DNA from: Takakia lepidozioides
Lineage: Eukaryota; Streptophyta; Takakiopsida; Takakiales; Takakiaceae
Length of the DNA stretch: 64,000 nt
NCBI GenBank assembly: GCA_030704615.1
Contig: CM060733.1
Location: 1,798,001-1,862,000 of the forward strand
Direction of reading: 5' to 3'
Under the pieces are notes generated by a model. The model was not told the origin of the DNA, ran no database searches, and saw only the letters and a program-made list of their open reading frames with translations. Numbering within the stretch: position 1 is the stretch's first letter; every line of letters starts with the position of its first letter. The translations under genes and the position numbers were made by a program. Shown in pieces: positions 35,350 to 45,078 of the stretch.

Positions 35350-35399
35350 ATGCTTCTGTCTAGCAGTGAGAGAGACACAACAAATAGAATAACGTTCCT

Positions 35400-36266
35400 C
35401 TAATGAGTAGCTATGTTCCCTTGACCCTCTCTGTTGCGCTCATCTGCAATGCGCTTTCTACAATCCTTGATTATGTGACCAAGTTTCTTGCAATAAAAGC
35501 ACCTTACTTTGGCTTTTTTGATCTTTGAGCTAGATTGAGGTTTCTGAAACCTCTGGGACTTCTGAGACATATGTGAAGGGAGTCTTCTATTCAAGACTCC
35601 TCCAGTCTTGCCTGTGAACAAAGCTCTGTCTACCTCTGTAGACGTACCTTGACCTTTTCTTCTTGTTTCCTCCTTGAGGAGAAGTCCTATGACAACATCA
35701 ATAGTTAAGTTGGTTTGTCTTGCTAGAGACACCACAAAACCATCATAAGATTTAAGTAAGGTTGCCAATAACACCATTGCGGCGTGTTCATCAGTCACAT
35801 TAGTTCCCACAGAGACTAGTTGATCTCGCAACACACAAAACAAATTCAAGTGTTGTTCAACTGAGTCTGACTCGGTCATCTTTTGACCATAGAACTTTTG
35901 CGTCGCATACACTTGCGATGTGACATCCTTCGTCTCATATATGCTTGCTAGCTTGTCCCAAACATCCTTAGCATTCTTAGCACTTATAATGAGATGCAAC
36001 TGATTGTCTCTCAAGCTTGTGATGATGCTAGCTCTTGCTTTCTGATCTTTCCTATCCCATATGGCTTGGCCAACAATAGTGTCAGGTCTTGAGACTGATC
36101 CATCAACCACTCCCCATAGATCTTTGTCTAGAAGTACCATCTCCATTCTAATCTTCCAGGTTTGATAGTTAGCTCCATTGAATCGATCTTCCACTCTCAC
36201 ATCTAATGCACTCGTCATAGACATAGAAGGAGGATTGCTAGAAGACGACGCTCCAGCCATAATCAA
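35400..36266 (-). CDS. Copia gag
   Basis: About 288 codons, still open. Begins near the leader with a serine-rich segment, then RFNGANYQTWKIRMEMVLLD, then typical UBN2/gag text (LRDNQLHLIISAKNAKDVWD). It ends with a CCHC zinc knuckle (CFYCKKLGHIIKDC). A stop separates it from protease, which lies in another frame; whether that shift is the element's normal expression device or a mutation cannot be told from one copy. Confidence 0.85.
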   Translation of the reverse strand: MIMAGASSSSNPPSMSMTSALDVRVEDRFNGANYQTWKIRMEMVLLDKDLWGVVDGSVSRPDTIVGQAIWDRKDQKARASIITSLRDNQLHLIISAKNAKDVWDKLASIYETKDVTSQVYATQKFYGQKMTESDSVEQHLNLFCVLRDQLVSVGTNVTDEHAAMVLLATLLKSYDGFVVSLARQTNLTIDVVIGLLLKEETRRKGQGTSTEVDRALFTGKTGGVLNRRLPSHMSQKSQRFQKPQSSSKIKKAKVRCFYCKKLGHIIKDCRKRIADERNREGQGNIATH

Positions 36267-36309
36267 GTTCTCTCAATCTCAACTACCAACTCTTACCTAG
36301 AGAATAATG

Positions 36310-36321
36310 GCTCTGATACCA
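36310..36321 (-). promoter_or_regulatory. Copia primer binding site (initiator Met tRNA)
   Basis: Minus strand TGGTATCAGAGC immediately inside the 5' LTR. This is complementary to the 3' end of plant initiator methionine tRNA, the standard primer site of plant Copia elements. Confidence 0.93.
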
Positions 36322-36613
36322 TGTTAGAATTGAGCAAAAACATGAACAAGAACTAAAGTCTTAGACTAAAGCTAAAACTAAAGCTCTCCTCCCAACCATA
36401 GAATCCACCATCATACTCTTACACTTAGACTAGTGGCTTCACCCCCGAGCTTGTATAAGAAGGTATCTAAGAAGTCCTACTTGGTCACTTCCACTTCCAC
36501 TATGGTGACCATCCACCTTCCAAAGGTGAGTTAAACAAGATAGTCTCTTAGACTTCTAAACCTTTGGCCTTCAAGACTCTTAGTCTTCTAGATATGTTTA
36601 ATTACTTCCAACA
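36322..36613 (-). repeat. Copia LTR, 5' LTR of the element (right on the map)
   Basis: 292 bases with TG...CA ends, next to the primer binding site on one side and the CCATT duplication on the other. Nearly identical to 31951-32241. Confidence 0.92.
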
Positions 36614-37299
36614 CCATTTTGCAGCTTCTTGATTGCCTTACTGACATTGGCCGTAGTAAAGAGAGAGAAGTGAAGGGGTTTAGAGATTATAGGAGAAGGA
36701 GTTTGGGTTGGGGAATGGTACAAAGATTGTGCATACTCATGCCAGACGTGAATGTCAGTGATTGGGGGGGGGTCTCTATGAGGTTTAAGGAGGGACAAAA
36801 AAGAACGAGGAGAAAATCTGATTTTAGCAAGGAAAGAAGATTGCAACTTGATAGTGTAGGCTTGCTTTTTGGATCTAATGAGGGACTTATAGTGCTTAAG
36901 AGCAAGATTAGTGGACTCTGGAGAAGAATTTGTATCAAGTAGTAAAGATTTGATGTGACGTCTAGCAGTCTTGCATTCTTCATCATAAAATGGTGCGTAA
37001 CGACGAGTGGAGAAGGGTGAGGAGGTAGATGGAAGGGTGAAGGGAAAGGATCGCAGGGCTGAGTCCCAAAGGGCTTGAGTAAGATGTGTAGCCTTGTCGT
37101 TAGGAGATGGTAGATGTAGAATGGAAGGGAGGGTTGACGCTAGGTATGTTTCATACTCGGCGTCATGTAAGTGAGAGAAAAAGGTATTAAAGTGAATACG
37201 TGGGTGTAAGGGAAGAGAAGCAGAGGGAATCCTCACGGGGAGGGAGATGGAAGCAAATGCAAAGGAAAGACAAGAGTGATCAGAATCCGGGTACCTCAT
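36598..37299 (-). pseudogene. Family B endonuclease C-terminus and linker to polymerase
   Basis: Opens with RYPDSDHSCLSF, the SDH motif that closes the apurinic-type endonuclease fold. Then follows a linker of the kind seen between endonuclease and RT (PFYDEECKTARRHIKSLLL, LRSKKQAY-like LIRSKKQAYTIKL, FWSLLK-like SFLSLLKPHR). It ends KAIKKLQNG at the Copia junction. The N-terminal endonuclease is absent: the sequence jumps to ORF1 within about 20 bases. Confidence 0.8.
36614..36618. repeat. Target-site duplication CCATT of the Copia element (right copy)
   Basis: CCATT directly after the terminal CA of the right LTR, matching 31946-31950. Confidence 0.9.
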
Positions 37300-37316
37300 G
37301 GTAGAGCAAGGTTTTG

Positions 37317-38105
37317 CTAAATAAGGCTGGTGGCAGCGTCAAGAGGGTCCCCCTCAGCAAGACCCCCTAGCTTCCCAGTAACCCTGATGCTAAGGGCTTT
37401 GAAAGCCTGTTGCTGTTCCTCTCGCAAGGTAGCCGAGACTGTCTCCTCTAGAGAGTGAGGACTGTTGTTGGATGTGCTCCCCTTAACTATATTAGCCCAG
37501 GAGGAGGCCTCTGCCTTGTGAGCTTGGAGCTCCCGAGCCATTGTAGACGTCGCAGTTCTATGTGTTTCCAGCTCTTTGCTTGCCGTGAGGGGATCTGGGA
37601 GGCTATTCTCTGCGAAAGTTTTCACTTCGCCTTCAAGTTTTGAAAGACGCGTATGTGTGGATTTGTCATTGAGATGTTTCGACAGACCTTGAAGTTTGCT
37701 AGTGCACTTCTGAAGAGAGGCCCGCCAAGCGCTGTCCTGAACTCGCATATTGTTCTCCAAGTCCGTGTCTCTGTCTGTCATGCGTTTCTGCCAATCTTTG
37801 TCCAAGGAGTCCATGCGCTTCATGCGCTTCTCCCAGTCTCTGTCTAGGGAAGCCAACCGCTCCTCCGAGTCATTGTCGCGGGCAGCAAGCACTTGCTGCA
37901 GAGTCTCCTCCGAGATGCATTTCGTTTGTAAGATGGTGATTTGGTCCCGCGTTTGAACATCAGCACTCCTTGTGGAGTACTAGCGCAAAGGAGAGGCCTG
38001 TTGAGAGACAGGGGCAGGAAGAAGAAGCAAAGGGGAATCAGGTCAGCGTGAGGGAGACGGGTAGTCTGCCTCGTCAGCAACCGTCCTTTGGCGTTTGGAC
38101 GTCAT
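37317..38105 (-). pseudogene. Family B ORF1-like region with coiled coil
   Basis: A start at 38105 (MTSKRQRTVADEADYPSPSR) fits an ORF1 beginning, but it breaks after about 20 codons. From 37892 a second frame is open for 191 codons. It holds a long heptad-like, charged segment (RMKRMDSLDKDWQKRMTDRD and similar near-repeats), then TASKELETHRTATSTMAREL, and ends ALSIRVTGKLGGLAEGDPLD, a C-terminal motif known from plant-type ORF1 proteins. Likely an RNA-binding coiled-coil protein of the element. It is interrupted and followed by the deletion that removed most of the endonuclease. Confidence 0.65.
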
Positions 38106-38239
38106 GGTGTGGTGGAGGTGGCGCTAGCGCGCCAACGCGCGTGAGCGCAGCGCCGACGTGTTGCCGCGCGCGAGAGAGAGAGAAACGAGAGAGAGAGAGG
38201 AAGACAAAGCCAGAGCCAAAGAGAGAGAAGAAAACTTCT
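38106..38239 (-). promoter_or_regulatory. Family B 5' leader / probable internal promoter region
   Basis: Between the 5' target duplication and the ORF1 start. CT tracts are followed by a very GC-rich segment (CGCGCGCGGCAACACGTCGG, GCGCTGCGCTCACGCGCGTT). Its position at the intact 5' end of a non-LTR element fits an internal promoter. No specific boxes identified. Confidence 0.4.
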
Positions 38240-38244
38240 TGAGA
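38240..38244. repeat. Target-site duplication TGAGA of family B (right copy)
   Basis: Partner of 29913-29917. Confidence 0.75.
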
Positions 38245-39790
38245 GATAATGAATGAGAGCTCGGGGAACCCACTTAGCCAGTAGAGCTGTAATTTGTTTA
38301 CCTGGATCCAATAGACCTAAGCCACCATTCTTCTTAGGTTGACACAATTGATCCCAAGATAGCAGGGCCCGCTTGTTAGGGGCATCCATGGTGGCTCCCC
38401 ACAGAAAGTTCCTAACTAGGGACTCGATCTGCTGTACCAGTTCAGATTCAGTGCCCAAACTGCACCGAAGAACCATATAGATGATAGCAAAATTTGATTG
38501 ACAATCAGTGCCCTCCCAGCCACTGAGAGCATTGCAAAGCTCCAGAAAGCCAGTTTGGTTTTCAAATTTTGAATGACCTTGCCAAACCTTTGCTCATCAG
38601 ATAAGCCATGGCTAATCTGATGCCCTAGGAGCGTGTGAGATTGCCCATTCTCCAGCCACCTGAGTCCAAGCTCCTCACCCCAGAGAGGGCAGTGACCTGT
38701 TATGCTGTTGCTTTGTTGACGGCTTAAGATACCCACCGATTTTTGCCAGTTGATACGCATCCCAGAGGCCAGGCAGAAGGTCTGCAGCGCTTGTAGGGCT
38801 TTATCAATGTTGCTTTTGCTTGAATTGTCTAACAGCAAGGTCGTATCATCAGCATACATTGAGACCTTGACCATATTCTGGTTATCCGCGTGGGGGTGGG
38901 AGATGAAGGCCCGGCTTCCAACAGGTGACCCAGGCTGTCTGATGCGATTAAAAAGAGGAAGGAGGCCAGGGGGCATCCCTGCCTGACCGATCGAGATAAC
39001 TGGAAAGATCAAGAAATTCTTCCATTGACCATTACCTTGCTAGAGGCCCGAGGTCAAGAGGATTTTGATCCAAGTGAGGAAGGAGCCGTTGAACCCAGCC
39101 CTTTCAAGGACCTGAAAAAAGAATTGCCAATCTATAGAATCAAAGGCTTTCTGGAAATGCAACATGAGCAGGGCCATTGGTTGGTTGGTGAACTCGGCTC
39201 TGTGCTAAGCTTCTTGGGTAAAGAGAATATTATCCAGTATCATCCTATCTTTTAAGGGCCGCTTTACACTAGGGCCCAAGCCCAAGACCAAGTGAGAATG
39301 GAGCATTCCCATTGGCGGAGGCCTGAAAATTGGGCCCAACGGCTTTACACTACGGCCCAGCCCAAGAAAATGGAAGTGGGTCATTTGCCTACATGGCACC
39401 TACATGGCACAAGTTTTGGCGCCAACTTCTTGGGCCAGAGGAACCCTCCTAGAATGGAGACCCAACTCTAAGCTCTTGGGCCCAAGAAGTTTGGTATTAA
39501 AATAGACTATTTTTTGTGCGATCATGACTGTTTGATCATGGCCCAAGAGTGGTAGAAATTGGCCCAGTATTTCTTGGGCTTGGGCCCTAGTGTAAAGCGG
39601 CCCTTAGAAGCCTGTTTGTTCCTTTTGAATGACTTTCGATGGCCGGGGCTGAATTCTGATGGCGAGGGCCTTTGCTATTATTTTGTAAACCGAGTTGAGC
39701 AAGGTGATTGGTCGATAATTGGAAATGTCCCTGTTCCCTTTTTTGAAGATAAGCGGTATGAGGCCTTCCGAATTCATACTAGGTTTGGGA
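38245..39790 (-). mobile_element. L1-like retrotransposon D, polymerase part (minus strand)
   Basis: From the right: GLIPLIFKKGNRDISNYRPI, then LLNSVYKII-like text and SKVIQKEQTGF (39790-39605). After the MITE it continues ILDNILFTQEAKHRAEFTNQ, LMLHFQKAFDSIDWQFF (about 39254-39060), the palm motif VSMYADDTTLLLDNSSKS, MRINWQKSVGILSRQQSN, WLENGQSHTLLGHQI, AFWSFAMLSVAGRALIVNQI, then KKNGGLGLLDPGKQITALLA and KWVPRALIHYLS at the family B junction. 5'-truncated at about 39790. Several small frame breaks. Confidence 0.85.
39255..39604. mobile_element. MITE with about 31-base terminal inverted repeats (PIF/Harbinger-like)
   Basis: About 350 bases with near-perfect ends: AGGGCCGCTTTACACTAGGG then CCCAAGCCCAAG, mirrored at the right end. 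A partial third copy lies inside (39340-39372). The flanks are TAA on the left and TTA on the right. The interrupted L1-like coding frame shows that the empty site was about CTTTTAAGAAG, so a 3-base TAA duplication with one later change is the best fit. TWA duplications and GGGCC ends suit PIF/Harbinger MITEs. No ORF of its own. Confidence 0.85.
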
Positions 39791-40872
39791 GATGTAACTC
39801 CCTACATATACAAGAGAATGGAGCACAAATCTTTGCTGTAGGGCGTATCACGCCAGCGTTAATCAATCCAGCGTTAGTTTCAGTTCAGTGTGCGATGATG
39901 TTGCTCGAAGATTTGCTCGACGAAGAAGGTTACAAGTTCAACGCATTTGACACCTGATTTGAGGTTACACCAACGTCGGTTGCAATGCCAATCTACCGGA
40001 GAGTTGCGTTACAGCTAGAGTATGCATCACTAAAAAACTTGCAAAGAACGACATATTGTAAAGCATAGTATGAGGAAGAGGGAGGGAGAAGCTTTGCATG
40101 ATGGAGAACCCTAATATATGCCTACCATACCATATCACTAGGGAGTGTTCCTTCTTGGACATTAACATGTCTTACTAGCTTAGAGTGATATGCCCTAAAA
40201 CAGTACCTTCAGTCTATCTCTCTCTCTCACACCACGCGCCCACACAACCACCCCGAAAACACGAGCGACACTCCAATCCCTGTAATTTTACATTGCTGTC
40301 CCAAGCCCTGGGGTTAGGGGTTGAATCTCTCCTGTGGTAAGCTGCATGATCCCAGCCAATCAACTTCATTTGGAAATCTTCCGTACCATCTCGGGGTCAG
40401 CATCAAGAATTCGTGATTGCCTCCAGTCGGCTCTCCTCTCCACTTTGCTGCTGTGTCCAGACAAGGCTCGGAATCCAACCGATGCAAAGTCTACTGCGAG
40501 ATGCGATTACAGGCACGAAACGCTAGACAAACGACACATTTCATGATTTTCCGAAGCTTAGCATTTCGATAAACGGGAAGGCCAGAGAGTAAGGATCACA
40601 ATTTGCACGGCGTGATACCAAGAATTTCGGTAGCTGAAGCCTGTCATCTCCCTCGCATGTAATCCCTTCCTCACAACAAAATGTAGGTTCCAAAATTGTC
40701 CTCGACTACATTATTACAAGGGTTTAAGAAAAATGTCTCGTGACTTCAGAACTTCATTGGGTAAGGGCTACCTTTTACAACAAGCCCACATCAACATTCT
40801 TCTGAACCCAACTCAGATCTCTTACTTTTTTCTCCTCTGCATCCTCTACTCCTTCCCTCCCCACAAACCAAA
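39791..40872. other. Gene-free stretch right of the transposon nest
   Basis: No exon or repeat that I can support. The last few hundred bases probably include the 3' untranslated region of the minus-strand ORF at 40873-41106. CTCTCT and CACACC runs at 40210-40250. Confidence 0.35.
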
Positions 40873-41106
40873 CTAAGAATCATCCTCCTCCGTGATTACA
40901 AGCTCCGTGGGTCTGGGCGCATTTGTTCCGAGATTTTTCTTCTGCTCGTGGCTGTACTTTTGGTACACAAGATTTCCAACCACAAACGCAAACACGCCGG
41001 TGCCGATTGCTGCCACCACGACATTGGGCTTTGTATGGAGCTCGGGGTTTACAAGGCGCGAGAAAGGTGAGGACCTACGAAGCCATTCACCAGGGTCCCG
41101 GCTCAT
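40873..41106 (-). CDS. Small predicted single-pass membrane protein, 77 residues
   Basis: ATG at 41106 with an in-frame TGA a short way upstream, and a TAG-type stop at 40873-40875. Residues about 28-48 (VVVAAIGTGVFAFVVGNLVY) form one hydrophobic segment. It is preceded by a basic, proline-containing N-terminus (WLRRSSPFSRLVNPELHTKP) and followed by a charged tail ending EEDDS. This layout is common in small organelle-membrane or ER tail proteins of plants. I do not recognise the family. Composition and the clean frame suggest a real gene; there is no intron and no supporting neighbour. Confidence 0.45.
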   Translation of the reverse strand: MSRDPGEWLRRSSPFSRLVNPELHTKPNVVVAAIGTGVFAFVVGNLVYQKYSHEQKKNLGTNAPRPTELVITEEDDS

Positions 41107-41906
41107 CCTCTCTGCACTTCTCAAATCCTTCAACCCCTCCAAGCAATCTCAACAAACTCAATCGTCTTCTGCTGTCCTCAGCTCCACTGCTTTCGCGCAA
41201 GCTCTGGCTATGGTGGCTTTGACAAGTCACCTTGCTTTGTCCCAAAACAAAGCATAACCCGCTTGGGCGTACGTTTGTAAGACAAATGTCTGACATTCAC
41301 GTAATATATTGCAGGAATGTTGATGCGGTTGCGGGTCCTTCACACTTTTATCAGTGCTTTAAATTTCGATACTTCTGATTGTATGTTTGTTGGGAGGGGG
41401 TAAGATTTTGTTAACATTGAAAGTGGCTCTAATAACATGGGAGACAATTACATATAGAGGGTGGACTGAACTACACAGGGGTATTCAAGGCTAGCTCTGC
41501 TGATGAAACTACCTGGGTGACAAAGAAAAGAAGCAAAGATCATCTCCGAAAGTCTTTTCCTTCAAGACAGTATTTCTTTCTACATGGAAAACAGTACCTT
41601 CGCACAGCTGGCAGAAAATATTTTTTTGGAGATCATCAGTATCATGTTTATGATGTGCTAATCCATTTACACCTGTGAGCTACCTGTAATTGATTTGAAC
41701 AAGGTGGTTTTCGGCGAAGTACTGAATTGAACCTTCAGTGAGTGTCAGGACAACTGTCCAAAACTGCAGCTGCATTGCAGCCGAATTAGAATATGTGAAC
41801 CATAGCTCGGTGCCTTGCAAATGATGCACAAGATAGAGGAAGGGAATGTATGCCTTTTGGCCTTTGTGCTGTATAAGATCCAATGACATCACCCCTACAG
41901 TCAAGT
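41107..41906. other. Gene-free stretch between the small ORF and RidA
   Basis: Nothing recognised. The right part should contain the RidA 3' untranslated region. Confidence 0.35.
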
Positions 41907-44596
41907 CTAACTATGCGTAGCAATGCACTCAATCTCAATGCGGGCGTTCAAAGGCAGGGCTGCCACTTGGTATGTAGAACGTGCTGGTGCTGGCCCTGGG
42001 AAATCTGCAAACAGAGAGCGCCTATCAGAGACAGTGTTACAAAGGGAGAACCAATATACAGCCTGTAAGGAGACAATTGATCATGTTTTCCAGCAAAAAA
42101 GTTCGCAAATTCTCATTTGTTGCTCTGGGTAATCGAGTCACTGCAATCTAGGGAAATAGGATGATACTTGGCTAGAAATATGCCGTGGTATCCACATTTT
42201 TCTAATCAATACCCACATGTTTCTCTTCCCTGTCTGTCCATGATCCTGTTTGTACCCCTCTATGGATATTTTCATTTGCCAGCTGCAGTGAGTTCAGAAA
42301 ATTGCTCCTAGCCAGCACACACTCAAGAGGCCAAACATCACGGGCAAGGAAAGAAGATTCAAACGAGAGAGAAATACTTACACTTGGCATAAATCTCATT
42401 AACAGCCTTGAAGTCTGCAAGATCCGCTAGCATGATTGTTGTTTTTACAACGGAACCATAGCTAGCACCTCCTGCTTTCAATATCTCTCCAATGTTTCTC
42501 ATAACCTGCAATGTCACCACCTCACATTCAGAATAGTTTGAGCTTAAGCTTAAGCACATCATCTAGTTAGTGCACATTCTTAGAGCCGAAGATCGGAGCC
42601 AAGGAGTGGTTAGGAGGTTGCACTATACCTGTTCTGTCTGACCTTGCACAGTCTCGGAAGCAAATTTTCCTGTCTACAGACCAATAACACATCTCTTAGA
42701 ATCTCTACAATCTCAGATTCTTCCATCCTTAAACTTGAATGATAGACATGTCATCTAGCTTCACAGTACAACTGCTACAAAGCCAATCTCTGTTCTTATG
42801 TGCCCCTATACTTTGTACACTAACACGGGGAGGAGAAGAGAGGAAGAGATACCAGAGAGAAATTTACCTCAGGAATCAGGCCCAACATGCCAGAGACAAA
42901 AAGAAGGTTGTTGGCTTTGATAGCTTGTGAATATGGCCCCAGTGCTGCTGGTGCCTTGTCCGTGATCACTGCCTCTTTCTGGACAGCTACTCATCAGCCA
43001 CTTTTCGGTCAATATTGATACTATCCTTACTCAGTTATGGAAAGAGAAGCACTGCATCCAGCTTGTACAAATTGGATATCTTACTGCAGGATTCCACATG
43101 ATTGGTGCTTAACAAGGGAGCTCAACAATGAAGTGGACAGGCATTGTATGTAGTTGCAAGAGCACACTACATGTGTTCACCAAATCAAGCATACAGACAT
43201 CCGCGTCATGTCTATTGATAATGCACGTCTCGTTATGAAGACAGAGTGCATGACACATGGTATAAGAGTGGTTTCGATCTTCCGATTACTTTCTACATTA
43301 AGGCTAACATGTGTTTGCAAATTCCATCCTCACCCCCCTCGGACCATGGGAAACCCTTGGCTTTATATAACTCCATTCAATCCTACACCAGTGGCCATAG
43401 CTATATATTTACTAATGTACAAACTCGCCCCATTCTCCAATGCAATACCAGATTGTAATCCTCTGTACTTGATAACACTGAGTGACCTCATTGTGACATC
43501 TTGTAGTATTCACCCAACACTGAGGAAAACCTTTCTCTAATGAGATTGTAATCCTCTATATATGATAACATTAAAGACTTAATTGTGATCCTTTGTGGTG
43601 TTCACCACATATTTTGCAACAAAAGGAAGTTGAGAAACTTGCAAACGCCTTTCAATACAATGCAGAAATCCATGAAAACTTTCTTAGAAAGTGCATGTCT
43701 GAAATCAAGTAAGACATTGTCCTATACTTGATAAAATTGATTGACCTAATTGTGACTTCTTGTGGTGTTCACGCAACACTAGGAGAACCTTTCTCTAATA
43801 CACTACCAGATTGCAATCCTCTATCGACCTCATTGTGATCTCTTGTGGTGTGCCTCTTAAATTTCGCAACAGATGGAAGTAGAAAAAATTGCAAAAACCT
43901 TTCCATACAATACAGACTTCAACGAAAACTCTCTTAAAAGTGCATGTGTGAAATCAAGCCCGTGTTCAGAAATAATGAATGGGACTAGCGCCCAAGATTT
44001 TCCTTCATACAGTGCCCTGTTACCGTATATTTGCTTACTTCCCAGAGAGATCATTAGTTCTTTCTCTCTGGAATTCCCACATTGCTGCATTCCATAATTT
44101 TGTGTCTGAAATCTTGAACAGTGCTTAAAATTAGTCATGGAGGAGGAGTAAAATAACGACTAGCTCGGGGTACCCAAACCCCTAGCGCAAGGTGGCAGAT
44201 GGGAGAGGAATATTCTTCTGCAAGATGTATGAATAGAAGTGAATTAAAAGGAGGAAATTCAAACGAGAACACACTCGAGATTCTCACCAACAGAAAAACC
44301 AACGAATATGAGTATAGAATTCATTCTCACACACTGAGGTCCAACAGCTTACTTTCAGCTTCAACGAGGCTTCGTGCTGATGCCTTCCAGGAAAAAAAAG
44401 GAAGGGCACGCCTTTCGGCCATCGACCGGCCTAAGACCTTGGATCCAAAAGACACGCAACAGAAGCCAGCTCCCTGGCCAATGAATCCCTGGGAATTGCT
44501 GCACATTTCCTTGAAAGAGGATGGGGAACCCCCGATTGCTCTCACCATGGCCCCCGCACCCGTCAACAGATTAGCTGCAGCCATGGACGGTGACAT
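41907..44596 (-). CDS. RIDA: RidA-family enamine/imine deaminase with plastid-type extension
   Basis: Hydrolyses reactive 2-aminoacrylate and related enamines made by PLP enzymes, protecting amino-acid metabolism; the plant protein is plastidial. Exons on the minus strand: 44596-44353, 42974 (or 42978)-42868, 42673-42629, 42505-42382, 42004-41907 (TAG). With the first acceptor choice all phases agree and the product is 205 residues. Core motifs: KAPAALGPYSQAIKANNLLF, SGMLGLIPE, TGKFASETVQGQTEQ, VVKTTIMLADLADFKAVNEI and FPGPAPARSTYQVAALPLNA, with the substrate-binding arginine in PARSTYQV, and IEIECIAT at the end. Exon 1 (start MSPSMAAANLL) is rich in Ser/Ala/Arg and poor in acidic residues, as expected for a transit peptide. 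The exon 1/2 junction is ambiguous: donor GTAAGC (phase 1) or a later GTGTGAG. Confidence 0.9.
43440..43960. repeat. Degenerate two-unit tandem repeat (about 250 bases) in RidA intron 1
   Basis: Two related units: GGAAGTTGAGAAACTTGCAA at 43626 versus GGAAGTAGAAAAAATTGCAA at 43873, both continuing to AAGTGCATGT.TGAAATCAAG. Likewise AACACTGAGGAAAACCTTTC at 43518 versus AACACTAGGAGAACCTTTCT at 43777. Roughly 80% similar by eye. No coding meaning seen. Confidence 0.65.
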
Positions 44597-44877
44597 TCTG
44601 CACTGCCTCCGCACTAGGCAATCGCGCAACTCTCTCTCTCTCTCCCTAGGTTTGATCAAGAAGGCGATCTCCCGAACCCCACACCTGTTTTGGGAACCAG
44701 GCTCGGCATGGATGAATGTCCGAACCTACCGTCACCTAAGGAGGACGAGAAAATGTATAATCTGAGCATATCTCATCTTCCGTCGATCGTCAAGCTGATG
44801 CCATCAGGTACCAGGCACATTGGATCTTCCCATTATTTTCTTCCAGATTACTTTTAAAAAAACATTATTTAATAAAG

Positions 44878-45078
44878 GTAAACACCTGGGAGCGACAGCT
44901 CACAAATCAGGCTCCTTAGTTATAGTGAGAGGAAAAAATAACCTCTTTCAGAGTAACCTCGCCATGAAGGCTTACGCATGGGACACCGCCCAGAACATAC
45001 CACAGCCATGAAGGTAGAAAGATTTGACCCCAGAACCATCTGGGTGGCACTTTCCAACTGAGCTACCAACTGCTGGTC
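44878..45078 (-). repeat. tRNA-derived SINE, family S1 (best preserved head)
   Basis: On the minus strand the head reads GTTGGTAGCTCAGTTGGAAA (A-box) and, about 25 bases on, GGTTCTGGGGTCAAATC (B-box-like). Then come a body with GGGACACC-type and GAGGTTATTTTTTCCTC sequence and the 3' end GGAGCCTGATTTGTGAGCTG, TCGCTCCCAGGTGTTT. It matches the copy at 27289-27490 over most of its length. Confidence 0.75.

Larger units (their letters stand above)
31951..36613 (-). mobile_element. Ty1/Copia LTR retrotransposon (4,663 bases) inserted in family B
   Basis: Complete in layout: two LTRs, 5-base CCATT duplication, primer binding site, gag, protease, integrase, reverse transcriptase, RNase H, and a purine-rich tract before the 3' LTR (minus strand TTGAGTGGGAG at 32252-32242). 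The gene order PR-IN-RT-RH is Copia. It interrupts family B between KKLQNG and RAVDISGLQ. The polyprotein changes frame at least five times, so the copy cannot act alone although the LTRs are still similar. Confidence 0.93.
29918..38239 (-). mobile_element. Non-LTR retrotransposon family B, interrupted by a Copia element
   Basis: About 3.65 kb after removing the Copia insertion (31951-36613 plus a CCATT duplicate). In its own direction: a 5' leader with CT tracts and GC-rich sequence (38239 to 38106), an ORF1-like start at 38105, an ORF1 fragment (37892-37317), the C-terminal end of an apurinic-type endonuclease, then reverse transcriptase, knuckle and 3' tail. The tail is CCATTTTGTCCCAT, hairpin AAGCTC-TAT-GAGCTT, CCGCGGATG, TTATAAAGCACC and (ATTTC)n. 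Most of the endonuclease has been deleted internally near 37300-37317. Shorter copies: 53737-54040 and several solo tails. Confidence 0.85.
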
